DNA from: Porticoccus sp041592135
Lineage (GTDB): Bacteria > Pseudomonadota > Gammaproteobacteria > Pseudomonadales > Porticoccaceae
NCBI GenBank assembly: GCA_041592135.1
Contig: JBFHQR010000039.1
Strand: one strand, 5' to 3'
Length of the DNA: 17,014 nt
The translations under genes and the position numbers were made by a program. Below, piece by piece: positions 1 through 6,106 of the stretch. The notes beneath the pieces are model-generated. The model had not been told where the DNA came from, did no database searches, and saw only the letters and a list, made by a program, of their open reading frames with translations. Positions within the stretch are counted from its first letter, which is position 1, and each line of letters starts with the position of its first letter.

Positions 1-186
1 ATCGCTGCCCGAATAGCCATATTGGTTGTAGGCGGCGACAAAACCCTGCAGCCAGGACAGGGAATTCTGGTAGTTATTCTGTTTCCGGGCCGCGACCCAT
101 TGCGGGCAGTCCATGGAGACCTGCAGGGGTTCCGCCTGCAGCAGGATGGGGGTCAACATGGCCACCAGAAGGAGAGGGTATTTCAT
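1..186 (-). CDS. Partial small exported protein of unknown function (N-terminal 62 residues)
   Basis: This reading frame starts with ATG at 186 and runs off the left edge without a stop, so only 62 residues are visible. An AAGGAA ribosome binding site lies 6 nt upstream of the ATG. Residues 1-18 look like a Sec signal peptide: one Lys near the start, a hydrophobic stretch MKYPLLLVAMLTPILLQA, then a probable cleavage after LQA. The mature part begins with a single Cys at residue 27 followed by PQWVAAR, and later has WLQGFVAAYNQYGY. I do not recognise a named family. The Cys is too far from the signal peptide to form a lipobox, so a soluble periplasmic protein is more likely than a lipoprotein. 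It lies downstream of trmA on the same strand, with a repeat-containing 160-bp gap between them. Confidence 0.72.
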   Translation of the reverse strand, partial: MKYPLLLVAMLTPILLQAEPLQVSMDCPQWVAARKQNNYQNSLSWLQGFVAAYNQYGYSGSD

Positions 187-258
187 GAAAGATTCCTTGC
201 GTTGATAGGGGTGGTTAAAGCCTTCGTGCAGATGACAGATTGCACCAAGATTCCCGTG

Positions 259-330
259 ACTTCACAAGCCTCTCTCCAAGTTTCTCTACAAGTCTCTCTA
301 CAAGTTTCCCTGCAACGCTCTCTACAGGGC
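259..330. repeat. Imperfect 12-bp tandem repeat, about six units
   Basis: Six consecutive 12-mers can be read at 259-270, 271-282, 283-294, 295-306, 307-318 and 319-330. The central units are TCTCTCCAAGTT, TCTCTACAAGTC and TCTCTACAAGTT; the outer units are more diverged (ACTTCACAAGCC, TCCCTGCAACGC, TCTCTACAGGGC). The array lies between the 3' end of trmA and the start of the exported-protein gene, in the upstream region of the latter. The unit length is a multiple of three, so it leaves open reading frames on both strands, but I see no convincing gene using them. Confidence 0.8.
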
Positions 331-346
331 TGTTTGCCGTCCGGGC

Positions 347-1435
347 TTACGGCTGGGCAATTTTTTGCAGCAATACCCCGCATTCCAGGTGATGGGTGTA
401 GGGGAACTGGTCGAATAGGGCGAATCGTTCAATCCGGTGAGTTTGTGCCAACGCCTCCAGATTGTTTTTGAGGGTCTCGGGGTTGCAGGAAATATAGATG
501 ATGTTGTCGAAGCGCTGGGTCAGTGACAGGGTGGCCTCGTCGAGCCCGGCTCGGGGCGGATCGACAAAAATGGTGCTGAAGCGGTAACTGCCGAGGTCGA
601 TCTCCTGCAGCCGACGAAATGGTCTGACACCGTTGAGCGCTTCGGTAAACTCCTCGCTGGACATCCGCACGATGGTCACATTGTCTACGCCGTTGACTTG
701 CAGATTGTGTTCCGCCGAGCGCACCGACAACTTGGAAATTTCCGTCGCCAGTACCCGCTCAAATTGCTGGGCCAGCACACAGGTGAAATTGCCGTTGCCG
801 CAGTAGAGTTCCAGCAAATCACCGCCACAATCGCCGGCACTGGCGAGGGCCCAGGTGAGCATCTTCTGGTTGACGCTGGCATTGGGTTGGGTAAAGCCGC
901 TTTCCACCTGCTGGTAGCGGTAATCGCGTCCGGCGACCTGTAGGGTTTCCGTCACGTAGTCGCGCTCGAGTACCCGCTTTTGTTTGCGACTTCTGCCGAT
1001 GATCGGCACCCCCAGTGCGGTTTGCAGTTGTTTTGCCGCCGCTTCCCAATCGTCGTTGAGCGGCTTGTGGTAGATCAGGGTGATCAGGGCATCGCCACTT
1101 CGGGTGGTGAGAAATTCTGCACAAAAAAGACGGCGGCTGAGCACCGGGCTGGTATTAATGGCCGCGAGCAATTGCGGCATCAGCGCGTTCATCAGCGCTG
1201 AACCGGCTGGAAAGTCGTCGATGGTATAGGGGGTTTTTTCACCGGGGCGGTTCATGGCGAAGCGGGCGAGACCGCCCTCGTGCCAGACGCGGAATTCAGC
1301 GCGCATCCGGTAATGAATTGGCGGCGAATCCAGCACCTCTATATCGGGCAGCGACAGTGTCCGATACGCCTCCTGGAGCCGGGCTAGTTTCTCTGCCAGT
1401 TGCTGTGGGTAGCTGTCCAGATTGACTTGTTGCAA
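347..1435 (-). CDS. trmA: tRNA (uracil-5-)-methyltransferase TrmA
   Basis: TrmA makes 5-methyluridine at position 54 in the T-loop of tRNAs, using S-adenosylmethionine. The protein is 362 residues, close to the 366 of E. coli TrmA. It carries the SAM-binding motif ELYCGNGNF at 209-217, the VDPPRAGLD motif at 291-299, and ISCNP at 315-319, whose Cys317 should be the nucleophile attacking uracil C6. Near the C terminus QFPYTHHLECGVLL places Glu351 as the likely general base. It has no iron-sulfur Cys cluster of the RlmD type, supporting TrmA over its paralogues. The start is a TTG, chosen because a GGAGG site lies exactly 7 nt upstream (1443-1447). It has its own likely promoter just upstream. 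Confidence 0.96.
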   Translation of the reverse strand: MQQVNLDSYPQQLAEKLARLQEAYRTLSLPDIEVLDSPPIHYRMRAEFRVWHEGGLARFAMNRPGEKTPYTIDDFPAGSALMNALMPQLLAAINTSPVLSRRLFCAEFLTTRSGDALITLIYHKPLNDDWEAAAKQLQTALGVPIIGRSRKQKRVLERDYVTETLQVAGRDYRYQQVESGFTQPNASVNQKMLTWALASAGDCGGDLLELYCGNGNFTCVLAQQFERVLATEISKLSVRSAEHNLQVNGVDNVTIVRMSSEEFTEALNGVRPFRRLQEIDLGSYRFSTIFVDPPRAGLDEATLSLTQRFDNIIYISCNPETLKNNLEALAQTHRIERFALFDQFPYTHHLECGVLLQKIAQP

Positions 1436-1442
1436 TGTGCGG

Positions 1443-1447
1443 CCTCC
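1443..1447 (-). promoter_or_regulatory. Ribosome binding site deciding the TTG start of trmA
   Basis: GGAGG is read on the minus strand, followed by a 7-nt spacer and then TTG at 1435-1433. No in-frame ATG or GTG with a comparable site is nearby. Confidence 0.75.
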
Positions 1448-1462
1448 ATCAAAGGGGGGCGC

Positions 1463-1491
1463 ATTATACTGAATATTTTCCGGGGAGCAGT
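1463..1491 (-). promoter_or_regulatory. Putative trmA promoter
   Basis: A perfect TATAAT -10 hexamer is read on the minus strand at 1468-1463. The corresponding -35 region (about 1491-1486, ACTGCT) is a poor match to TTGACA, so the call rests on the -10 and its position. Transcription would start near 1456, giving a short leader of about 20 nt that contains the GGAGG site. Confidence 0.5.
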
Positions 1492-1555
1492 GGTGATATC
1501 CGGCTTTTGCCAGGGGTAGGGGTCGCCGCAGTCACTGGCAGTGATTGGGTCGATT

Positions 1556-1584
1556 GCAAAAATGGCCGGGCAATGCGCCCCGGC
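1556..1584 (-). terminator. Rho-independent terminator of the small conserved gene
   Basis: On the minus strand GCCGGG (1584-1579) pairs with CCCGGC (1570-1565) around an 8-nt loop, followed by CATTTTTGC. The stem is 6 bp and all G-C. It lies 20 nt after the stop codon of the gene ending at 1605 and before the trmA promoter, separating the two transcription units. Confidence 0.65.
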
Positions 1585-1604
1585 AGGGTTGCTTGGGCGG
1601 GGGG

Positions 1605-1943
1605 CTATTTGCCCAACTGCTCTCGCAACCGCTTCTGTATATCCAGATAGCGGGGTGTGGGCCCGATATCCTCGAAAATCTCGTTGCCTTCCTCAACGCG
1701 AATTACCCTGGGACCGGGGACATAGGGCATCTCCGCCTCCAGGGTTTCCAGTGCGATATTCAGCAGATGCGCGGCGATCTCGTCGGCGGGTAATTGATAC
1801 ATCTCTGACAACGCCTGCAATTTGATCTGGTCGGGTTGGTGAATGGTGATTGAGGTAGGTAACAGGTCAGAATTTTCGGCCGAGCGTTTTTCCCAGGCCT
1901 CCAGCAACTGGGAAAAACCCAAATGGCTTCCCTGATAATTCAT
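1605..1943 (-). CDS. Small conserved protein of unknown function, possible ribbon-helix-helix-like core
   Basis: The protein is 112 residues if it begins at the ATG at 1943, which has GAGAGG about 5 nt upstream. The frame stays open to an upstream ATG at 1979, but that start has no ribosome binding site, so I prefer 1943. The N-terminal third is helical (SQLLEAWEKR). Residues 28-70 read LLPTSITIHQPDQIKLQALS and onward, a strand followed by two amphipathic helices, which resembles a ribbon-helix-helix fold. The C-terminal part has a conserved-looking VPGPRVIRVEEGNEIFEDIG and PRYL. I recall similar short proteins in pseudomonads, sometimes labelled as pilin assembly proteins without good support. 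There is no signal peptide or membrane segment, so it should be cytoplasmic. It is divergent from the yjbQ gene. Confidence 0.8.
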   Translation of the reverse strand: MNYQGSHLGFSQLLEAWEKRSAENSDLLPTSITIHQPDQIKLQALSEMYQLPADEIAAHLLNIALETLEAEMPYVPGPRVIRVEEGNEIFEDIGPTPRYLDIQKRLREQLGK

Positions 1944-1956
1944 CGTAACCTCTCTT

Positions 1957-1986
1957 ATGACAACCATGATGAAATCCAAAGATAAT
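1957..1986 (+). promoter_or_regulatory. Putative promoter of the yjbQ-family gene
   Basis: ATGACA (1957-1962) and GATAAT (1981-1986) each match five of six consensus bases and are separated by 18 bp. Transcription would start near 1993, leaving a leader of about 37 nt with GGAGG before the GTG start. It lies in the divergent gap between the small conserved gene and yjbQ. Confidence 0.5.
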
Positions 1987-2019
1987 GTAAAACATCCACT
2001 GGCAAAAAGGTACGGTTTT

Positions 2020-2024
2020 GGAGG
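2020..2024 (+). promoter_or_regulatory. Ribosome binding site deciding the GTG start of yjbQ
   Basis: GGAGG lies 5 nt before GTG at 2030. The more upstream in-frame TTG at 2018 overlaps this site and cannot be served by it. Confidence 0.7.
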
Positions 2025-2029
2025 TGTGT

Positions 2030-2434
2030 GTGATTCAGGTGGTGAATATTGCTGTATCGGGGCAGGGCTTGCGGGACATTACCCCGGAGATTTCCCGGGC
2101 CGTGGCGGAGGCGGGTATTGAGGAAGGGCTGTGTACGCTGTTCATCCAGCACACCTCGGCCAGCCTGCTGGTTCAGGAAAACTACGATCCCTCGGCGCGG
2201 GTTGACCTGGAAAACTGGCTCAATCGCCTGGTGCCGGAACGGGACCCGCTGTATACCCACACCCTGGAAGGTGCCGACGATATGCCGGCCCATATCAAGG
2301 CAAGCCTGACGGCGGTTTCGCTTTCCATCCCGGTGCTGAATGGGCGTCTCGCCCTGGGCAGCTGGCAGGGTATTTTCCTGTGGGAACATCGCCATCACCG
2401 TGGTCATCGCAAAGTGATCCTACATCTCATTTAG
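2030..2434 (+). CDS. yjbQ: YjbQ family (UPF0047) protein
   Basis: The family is a compact single-domain protein found in all domains of life; E. coli YjbQ is 138 residues and this one is 134. Members have been reported to show weak thiamine phosphate synthase activity, but the physiological role is unsettled. Family signatures are visible in order: FIQHTSASLLVQENYDP at 38-54, GADDMPAHIKASL at 81-93, and GRLALGSWQGIFLWEHR at 105-121. The conserved His residues at 41, 88 and 120 are the likely metal or phosphate ligands. The start is set at GTG 2030 because of the GGAGG placed 5 nt upstream and because the protein then begins just before the first strand (IQVVNIAV). A TTG at 2018 would add four residues. 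No thiamine gene lies nearby. Confidence 0.92.
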   Translation: MIQVVNIAVSGQGLRDITPEISRAVAEAGIEEGLCTLFIQHTSASLLVQENYDPSARVDLENWLNRLVPERDPLYTHTLEGADDMPAHIKASLTAVSLSIPVLNGRLALGSWQGIFLWEHRHHRGHRKVILHLI

Positions 2435-2446
2435 TTTATTACTTTT

Positions 2447-2500
2447 TGATATAGATAATTTTTTTGGCCCGACAGTCACATTATTAACGCCGACTATACT
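2447..2500 (+). promoter_or_regulatory. Putative promoter region with AT-rich upstream tract
   Basis: A TATACT -10-like hexamer lies at 2495-2500. The expected -35 position (about 2472-2477) is poor, but the segment 2435-2466 is strongly AT-rich, including a seven-T run, and sits where an UP element would contact the polymerase alpha subunits. This would give a leader of about 100 nt before the gene at 2608. No terminator hairpin was found after yjbQ, so read-through is also possible. Confidence 0.3.
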
Positions 2501-2607
2501 TGAGTTGTTGGTGAATTCCGGGCCAGCGTCGTTTTGGTTCGGAAGCAGGCTGAAGGTTTCTCTATGACAGGTTTCGACCTGGTAAAAAGATAATTGGAGG
2601 GTAGGTT

Positions 2608-3165
2608 ATGAGACGCTACTACTTTGTTAGCGATGACCTGGACGATCTGAGCTCGATCGAGAAGGAACTGGAGGAGCGGGGTATATCCACGCCGCAAATC
2701 CATGTGTTGAGCATGGATGATGCGGGGTTGCAGCAGCATCACCTGAATGATGTGGCACCGCTGATGAGAAGGGATGTGTTCCGGACGGTCGGCAAGTCCG
2801 CCATCTTTGGTTTCCTCTCCGCCGTGCTGGTGATTTTCTTCGCCATTTTCTCGGGAGCCACCGAGAGCATCGGCTGGGCGCCATTCGTGCTGTTGGCGCT
2901 GGTCGTGATGGGCTTCATTACCTGGGAAGGGGGTATGTGGGGTATCCAGGAGCCCAATGTGCACTTCAAACGTTTTCAGGAAGTCCTGGATAACGGCAAG
3001 CACGTATTGTACGTGGAAGTGAGCAAGGGCAAGCAGGAATCAATGCTGAAGGAAGTGATCGGCCGCCACACCAAATTGCAGGGTGCCGGTTGGGAACCTT
3101 CCGCCAACGCATTGCTGATTGGCGCCGAAAATGGCGCCCACCGGTTCGTTAAATGGGCGCCCTGA
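2608..3165 (+). CDS. Conserved inner-membrane protein with two transmembrane helices, function unknown
   Basis: The 185-residue protein starts at ATG with GGAGG 7 nt upstream (2596-2600). Residues 1-55 are soluble and open with MRRYYFVSDDLDDL, a strand-turn-helix pattern suggesting a small alpha/beta domain. Two hydrophobic helices follow at about 63-82 and 88-106, forming a hairpin with a very short connection, then a second soluble domain (about 115-185). The architecture of a soluble domain, a helix hairpin and a second soluble part recalls DUF1269/general-stress-type membrane proteins. I recall close pseudomonad relatives beginning with the same MRRYYFVSDDLDDL, carrying unreliable enzyme names. 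No catalytic motif is seen. It is a single-gene unit followed by a strong terminator. Confidence 0.85.
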   Translation: MRRYYFVSDDLDDLSSIEKELEERGISTPQIHVLSMDDAGLQQHHLNDVAPLMRRDVFRTVGKSAIFGFLSAVLVIFFAIFSGATESIGWAPFVLLALVVMGFITWEGGMWGIQEPNVHFKRFQEVLDNGKHVLYVEVSKGKQESMLKEVIGRHTKLQGAGWEPSANALLIGAENGAHRFVKWAP

Positions 3166-3212
3166 ACTGAGAGTTCGTCAACGCCAGGTCCGACCATTGC
3201 TTACCGGATACA

Positions 3213-3240
3213 GGCGGCCAGTTTACTGGCCGCCTTTTTA
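3213..3240 (+). terminator. Strong rho-independent terminator
   Basis: GGCGGCCAG (3213-3221) pairs perfectly with CTGGCCGCC (3226-3234) around a TTTA tetraloop and is followed by five Ts. The 9-bp G-C-rich stem plus U-tract is a textbook intrinsic terminator, 48 nt after the stop of the two-helix membrane protein gene. The minus-strand orientation has no useful U-tract on its exit side, so it should act only on the plus strand. Confidence 0.93.
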
Positions 3241-3247
3241 TGGCGAA

Positions 3248-3375
3248 GTCGCGTAGCGACAGAACACCACGGGTTTACCCGTGGATGAATGCCATCTGCA
3301 AATCTCATTACATAGTTTTGAGATTTGCTTCGACCCGGAGAGGGTCGAAGCACCATAGAACCGCGGCTTTAGCCG
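3248..3375. repeat. Cluster of five stem-loops, REP/MITE-like intergenic element
   Basis: Five inverted repeats follow one another in 128 bp: GTCGC-GTA-GCGAC (3248-3260); CCACGGG-TTTA-CCCGTGG (3267-3284; the inner T and A can also pair); GCAAATCTCA with TGAGATTTGC around an 11-nt loop (3298-3328); GCTTCGACCC-GGAGA-GGGTCGAAGC (3327-3351), which shares two bases with the previous arm; and CGGCT-TT-AGCCG (3364-3375). The second and fifth have the same TTTA centre as the neighbouring terminator loop. There is no coding signal on either strand. Such composite hairpin clusters are typical of REP/BIME or small non-autonomous elements mobilised by Y1 (RAYT/IS200-like) transposases, but no transposase is in the window. 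It fills the gap between two convergent transcription units. Confidence 0.7.
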
Positions 3376-3413
3376 GGGGGATCTATTGCGTTCATTCCCC
3401 AATCAATCCTGTC

Positions 3414-3758
3414 TCAGCTGGCCGGCGGTCTGAGTTCGTTGCTGCGGGCCGCCAGGATAAAGTCGTTGCGGTGCAGGCCGCGGATCTTATGGGTCCACCA
3501 GGTCACGGTGACCTTGCCCCATTCCACCAGCAGGGCGGGGTGATGCCCGGCCGCTTCCGCCAGCGCTCCGACCTGGTTGGCAAATGCCAGGGCCTCACAG
3601 AAATTGGCAAAGTTGAAGATGCGCTCCAGTTGCCGGATGCCGTCGCGCTCGACGACTTCCCAGCCGGGAATTTCCGTCAGCAGGGTAATTTCTTCCTTCG
3701 CACTGACTCTTGGGGCGTCAGCGCGGCAGGCTTCACAGTGTTCGCGGGAAATAGCCAT
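3414..3758 (-). CDS. phhB: Pterin-4a-carbinolamine dehydratase (PhhB/PCD family)
   Basis: The enzyme dehydrates 4a-hydroxytetrahydrobiopterin formed by aromatic amino acid hydroxylases, regenerating the pterin cofactor. The protein is 114 residues, usual for the family. The family motif is complete with its exact spacing: Glu68, then His72-His73-Pro74, Trp80, His90 and Asp99. The first 20 residues carry a CEAC pair often seen in gammaproteobacterial members. The ATG start at 3758 is preceded by GAGG with a 7-nt spacer. No phenylalanine hydroxylase gene is in the window, so the partner is either elsewhere or the protein serves another pterin pathway, such as molybdopterin metabolism as suggested for lone members. 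It is the last gene of the leftward yccA-tusE-phhB group. Confidence 0.93.
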   Translation of the reverse strand: MAISREHCEACRADAPRVSAKEEITLLTEIPGWEVVERDGIRQLERIFNFANFCEALAFANQVGALAEAAGHHPALLVEWGKVTVTWWTHKIRGLHRNDFILAARSNELRPPAS

Positions 3759-3781
3759 AGATCACCTCTTCTGGACGTCGG

Positions 3782-4096
3782 TCACAGACAGTTTTTGGGT
3801 TTGGGTAGGCCGGCCAGGCGCGCTACCGCCTTGGCGGGGCTGGGAGGGAATAGCTGCATCAGGTAGATGCTGCGGGCCTTGGCCAGGTCCAGGTGATCGG
3901 CGATATAGCGTATCAACGGCCGCATCGATGGGGAAAAACCGAAGTCCGCATAAAATTGACGGGCCACCAGGAGGATTTCCAGGTGGGCATCGGTCAGCTC
4001 GAGGTGGTCTTCAGCGGCCAACTGCCTGGCAGAGCATTCCGTCCAGGCAGGCAGCTTGTCGAGATAGCTGACAGCAATACTTTCGACCACGGACAA
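3782..4096 (-). CDS. tusE: TusE, sulfur-relay protein for tRNA 2-thiouridine (DsrC/TusE family)
   Basis: TusE accepts a persulfide sulfur from TusBCD and passes it to MnmA for 2-thiolation of wobble uridine in tRNAs for Lys, Glu and Gln. The 104-residue protein matches the family in length and through SPSMRPLIRYI and the C-terminal PKPKNCL, where the penultimate Cys103 is the sulfur carrier. The second Cys ten residues upstream, present in sulfite-reductase-associated DsrC, is absent, which favours TusE. The frame starts at TTG 4096, directly after the yccA stop, with GTG at 4090 as an alternative; neither has a strong ribosome binding site, so translation is probably coupled to yccA. tusBCD are not in the window. 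The yccA neighbour is also seen in enterobacteria. Confidence 0.9.
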   Translation of the reverse strand: MSVVESIAVSYLDKLPAWTECSARQLAAEDHLELTDAHLEILLVARQFYADFGFSPSMRPLIRYIADHLDLAKARSIYLMQLFPPSPAKAVARLAGLPKPKNCL

Positions 4097-4747
4097 TCAA
4101 TCGTTACTGAGACCGAGCAGGCTCAGCAGGCTGGTGAAGAGATTGTAGATCATCACGTAGAGGGTCACCGTGGCAGAGATGTAGTTGCGCTCGCCGCCGT
4201 GAATGATCGCGCTGGTCTGCCACATGATGATGCCGGCAGACAGAAACAGGAACATGCAGGAGATGGCGAGGGCCAGCCCCTGAATTTGCAGAAATACGTT
4301 GGCAATCGCCGCCACAAAGGCCACCAGTACCCCGGTCATCAAAAATCCGCCCATAAAGGACAGTTCCTTGCGGGTGACCAGCACATAACCGGAGCAGGCC
4401 AGGAAAATCACCGCGGTGCCCCCGAGGGCGGTGAGGATGGGCTCAGCGCCGGAGGTGGCGAGATAAAAATTGAGAATCGGCCCGAGGGTAAAGCCCATCC
4501 AGCCGGTCAGGGCGAATACCCAGAATAGCCCGGCGGTCTTGTTCTTGTTTTTCTCCACCATCCACAGGCAGATGAAGTAGGGCAGCAGCATCCACAGTCC
4601 CATGAAGGGGGCGTTGATGGCCATGGCGATGCCACTCATGATGGCGCTGAAGGCGAGTGTCATCGCCAACAGGGCGTAGGTGTTGCGCAGTACTTTGGTC
4701 GCTGCCGGGTCAAGGGCGGTGGAGATAATTGCTTTTTCGATTGCCAT
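4097..4747 (-). CDS. yccA: YccA, BI-1 family integral membrane protein
   Basis: E. coli YccA is an inner-membrane protein that interacts with the FtsH protease and can inhibit its action on membrane substrates such as jammed SecY. This protein is 216 residues with about seven hydrophobic helices spread over residues 20-212 and a short hydrophilic N terminus. It shares with E. coli YccA the segments KVLRNTY (18-24), the GPILN-centred stretch 81-93 and HGGERNYISATVTLYV (183-198). The frame extends upstream to 4786, but ATG 4747 is preferred: GAGG lies 9 nt upstream and the start then matches the family. The stop abuts the tusE start. A promoter with an internal palindrome lies just upstream. 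Confidence 0.93.
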   Translation of the reverse strand: MAIEKAIISTALDPAATKVLRNTYALLAMTLAFSAIMSGIAMAINAPFMGLWMLLPYFICLWMVEKNKNKTAGLFWVFALTGWMGFTLGPILNFYLATSGAEPILTALGGTAVIFLACSGYVLVTRKELSFMGGFLMTGVLVAFVAAIANVFLQIQGLALAISCMFLFLSAGIIMWQTSAIIHGGERNYISATVTLYVMIYNLFTSLLSLLGLSND

Positions 4748-4781
4748 GGTAATGATCCTCATTCCACTAGTTCGCAAGTTG

Positions 4782-4809
4782 GACATATCTTACAAGCTGT
4801 AAGTTTCAA
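4782..4809 (-). promoter_or_regulatory. Putative yccA promoter with palindromic operator in the spacer
   Basis: On the minus strand TTGAAA (4809-4804) is followed after 16 bp by TATGTC (4787-4782), a partial -10. The spacer contains the perfect inverted repeat CTTACA-3-TGTAAG (4789-4803). A dyad placed between -35 and -10 could bind a regulator and control the yccA-tusE-phhB group. It is the only obvious promoter-like sequence between the lipase stop and yccA. Confidence 0.35.
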
Positions 4810-4826
4810 CGCAATGGTTGTGTCGA

Positions 4827-5993
4827 TTATTCATCGCTGTGGAAAAAGTCCAGGATGGCGTCGCGCTGGGCAAGCCCATCCTGATAACCGAGTTCCAGCA
4901 GTCTGCGGCAGAAGCCCCGGCAGAAAAGCAGGTAACTGGCGGCGTTTACCCCGCCGCCGCGGGTGGTTGCACCGGTGGTGCGCATGAGCAGCCGGATACT
5001 TTTGGGCAGCTCCTCCAGATAGTCACTGGCGATCCGGTTGATGGACTGCGACGGCAGAATGGCCAGGTATTTGACCGGCTTGAGATCCGACAACCCTTTT
5101 CTCTCCCGCTCGGACAGGGACATATTCCGGGTGAGCCGGTTGATGTTGTTGAGTGTTTCCAGGTCGCTCTCAATGCTGTCGATAAAGGCGCTGTTGAACA
5201 TGTGGCCGATGATCTGGGCGATAGAGGGGGAGTGGCTGGTTGTGGGCGCAACGGTGCCGTGATTCAGGGCGCTGCTGTCGCTGACGCCGATGACAAATAC
5301 CTTCTCTGCCCCCAGTCGCAATGCGGGACTGATGGGTTTCAGTTGGCGCAGTGCGCCATCGCCAAAATAATGTGCCTCCAGTTGCCGTGCGGGAAACAGG
5401 ATCGGGATCGCGGTGGAGGCCATCAGGTGGTCAATGGTCAGTTCAGTCTGCAGTCCCACCTGGCGGATTTTTTGCCAGGGCTGCAGCGCTTCATTGCCCT
5501 GGAAAAAGGTCACGGATTTGCCCGAGTTATAGCTCATGGCGGTGATGCTGACAGCCTCCAGCTCGCCGTTGGCGATCGCCTCCTTGATATGGCGAAAGCG
5601 GATGTAATTGTTCAGCAGTTCCCGCAGCGGGGTGTTATCCAGCAACGCCTTGGGCTGACCGATGGCATAGCCACTGTGGAAGAAAGACAACAGCATATTG
5701 AAGCTGTTTTTGAGCACCCCGACGAAGTCGGTGCGATAGACTTTTTCCGCATCCAACTGGCGCCAGATGGCTTCCAGCTTTTTGATGCGCAGTCTAAAGG
5801 GTCCCGCCCGCCCGGCGATGGCCAGGGCGTTTATGGCGCCGGCAGACGTGCCGCAAATGATCGGAAAGGGGTTTTTGGTTTCCCTGGGCAGGGTTTCGGC
5901 GATGGCGCGCAATACCCCCACCTGATAGGCCGCCCTGGCTCCCCCTCCGGACAGCACCAATCCTGTTCTCGCCCCGTTATTTTTTTTGGTCAT
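4827..5993 (-). CDS. Patatin-like phospholipase
   Basis: Patatin-like enzymes are serine acyl hydrolases with a Ser-Asp dyad acting on phospholipids. The 388-residue protein has the oxyanion glycine loop SGGGARAAYQVG at 15-26, the nucleophile elbow GTSAG at 48-52 with Ser50, and DGA at 212-214 with Asp212. The region 250-388 beyond the catalytic core is helical with charged stretches and has no recognised domain. There is no signal peptide, so it is probably cytoplasmic or injected/peripheral rather than Sec-exported; no secretion-system gene is nearby. The ATG at 5993 has only a weak GGGAC site. The gene is divergent from comEC and sits 79 bp upstream of yccA on the same strand, so partial read-through is possible. 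The natural substrate cannot be told from sequence. Confidence 0.92.
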   Translation of the reverse strand: MTKKNNGARTGLVLSGGGARAAYQVGVLRAIAETLPRETKNPFPIICGTSAGAINALAIAGRAGPFRLRIKKLEAIWRQLDAEKVYRTDFVGVLKNSFNMLLSFFHSGYAIGQPKALLDNTPLRELLNNYIRFRHIKEAIANGELEAVSITAMSYNSGKSVTFFQGNEALQPWQKIRQVGLQTELTIDHLMASTAIPILFPARQLEAHYFGDGALRQLKPISPALRLGAEKVFVIGVSDSSALNHGTVAPTTSHSPSIAQIIGHMFNSAFIDSIESDLETLNNINRLTRNMSLSERERKGLSDLKPVKYLAILPSQSINRIASDYLEELPKSIRLLMRTTGATTRGGGVNAASYLLFCRGFCRRLLELGYQDGLAQRDAILDFFHSDE

Positions 5994-6106
5994 GTCCCGT
6001 GCCGGCCTGAAAGCCAGTAATTGCAGATGACCCCATTCTGGGGCAGATCACCCATGGCGCCAACCCCGCTTGTTAGCAAAGTGGTATTGGCAGCTAATTC
6101 CCATGG

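Noticed and set aside
259..330. CRISPR array
   Set aside because: The units are 12 bp and directly adjoining, with no spacers of the size a CRISPR array needs and no cas genes.
336..353. Hairpin GCCGT-8-ACGGC overlapping the trmA stop as a terminator
   Set aside because: The stem is only 5 bp and no T-run follows on the minus strand.
183..383. A Cys-rich 66-codon minus-strand frame (CRET repeats) whose stop overlaps the exported-protein ATG
   Set aside because: The overlap is suggestive of coupling, but the frame starts inside trmA without a ribosome binding site, and its repeats merely translate the 12-bp DNA repeat.
22..471. A 149-codon plus-strand frame across the 12-bp repeat
   Set aside because: It is antisense to the exported-protein gene and to the trmA 3' end; the repetitive SLQV comes from the tandem repeat.
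4818..6020. A 400-codon plus-strand frame
   Set aside because: It is antisense to the patatin-like gene, whose Ser-Asp dyad motifs are intact; no ribosome binding site or recognisable domain.
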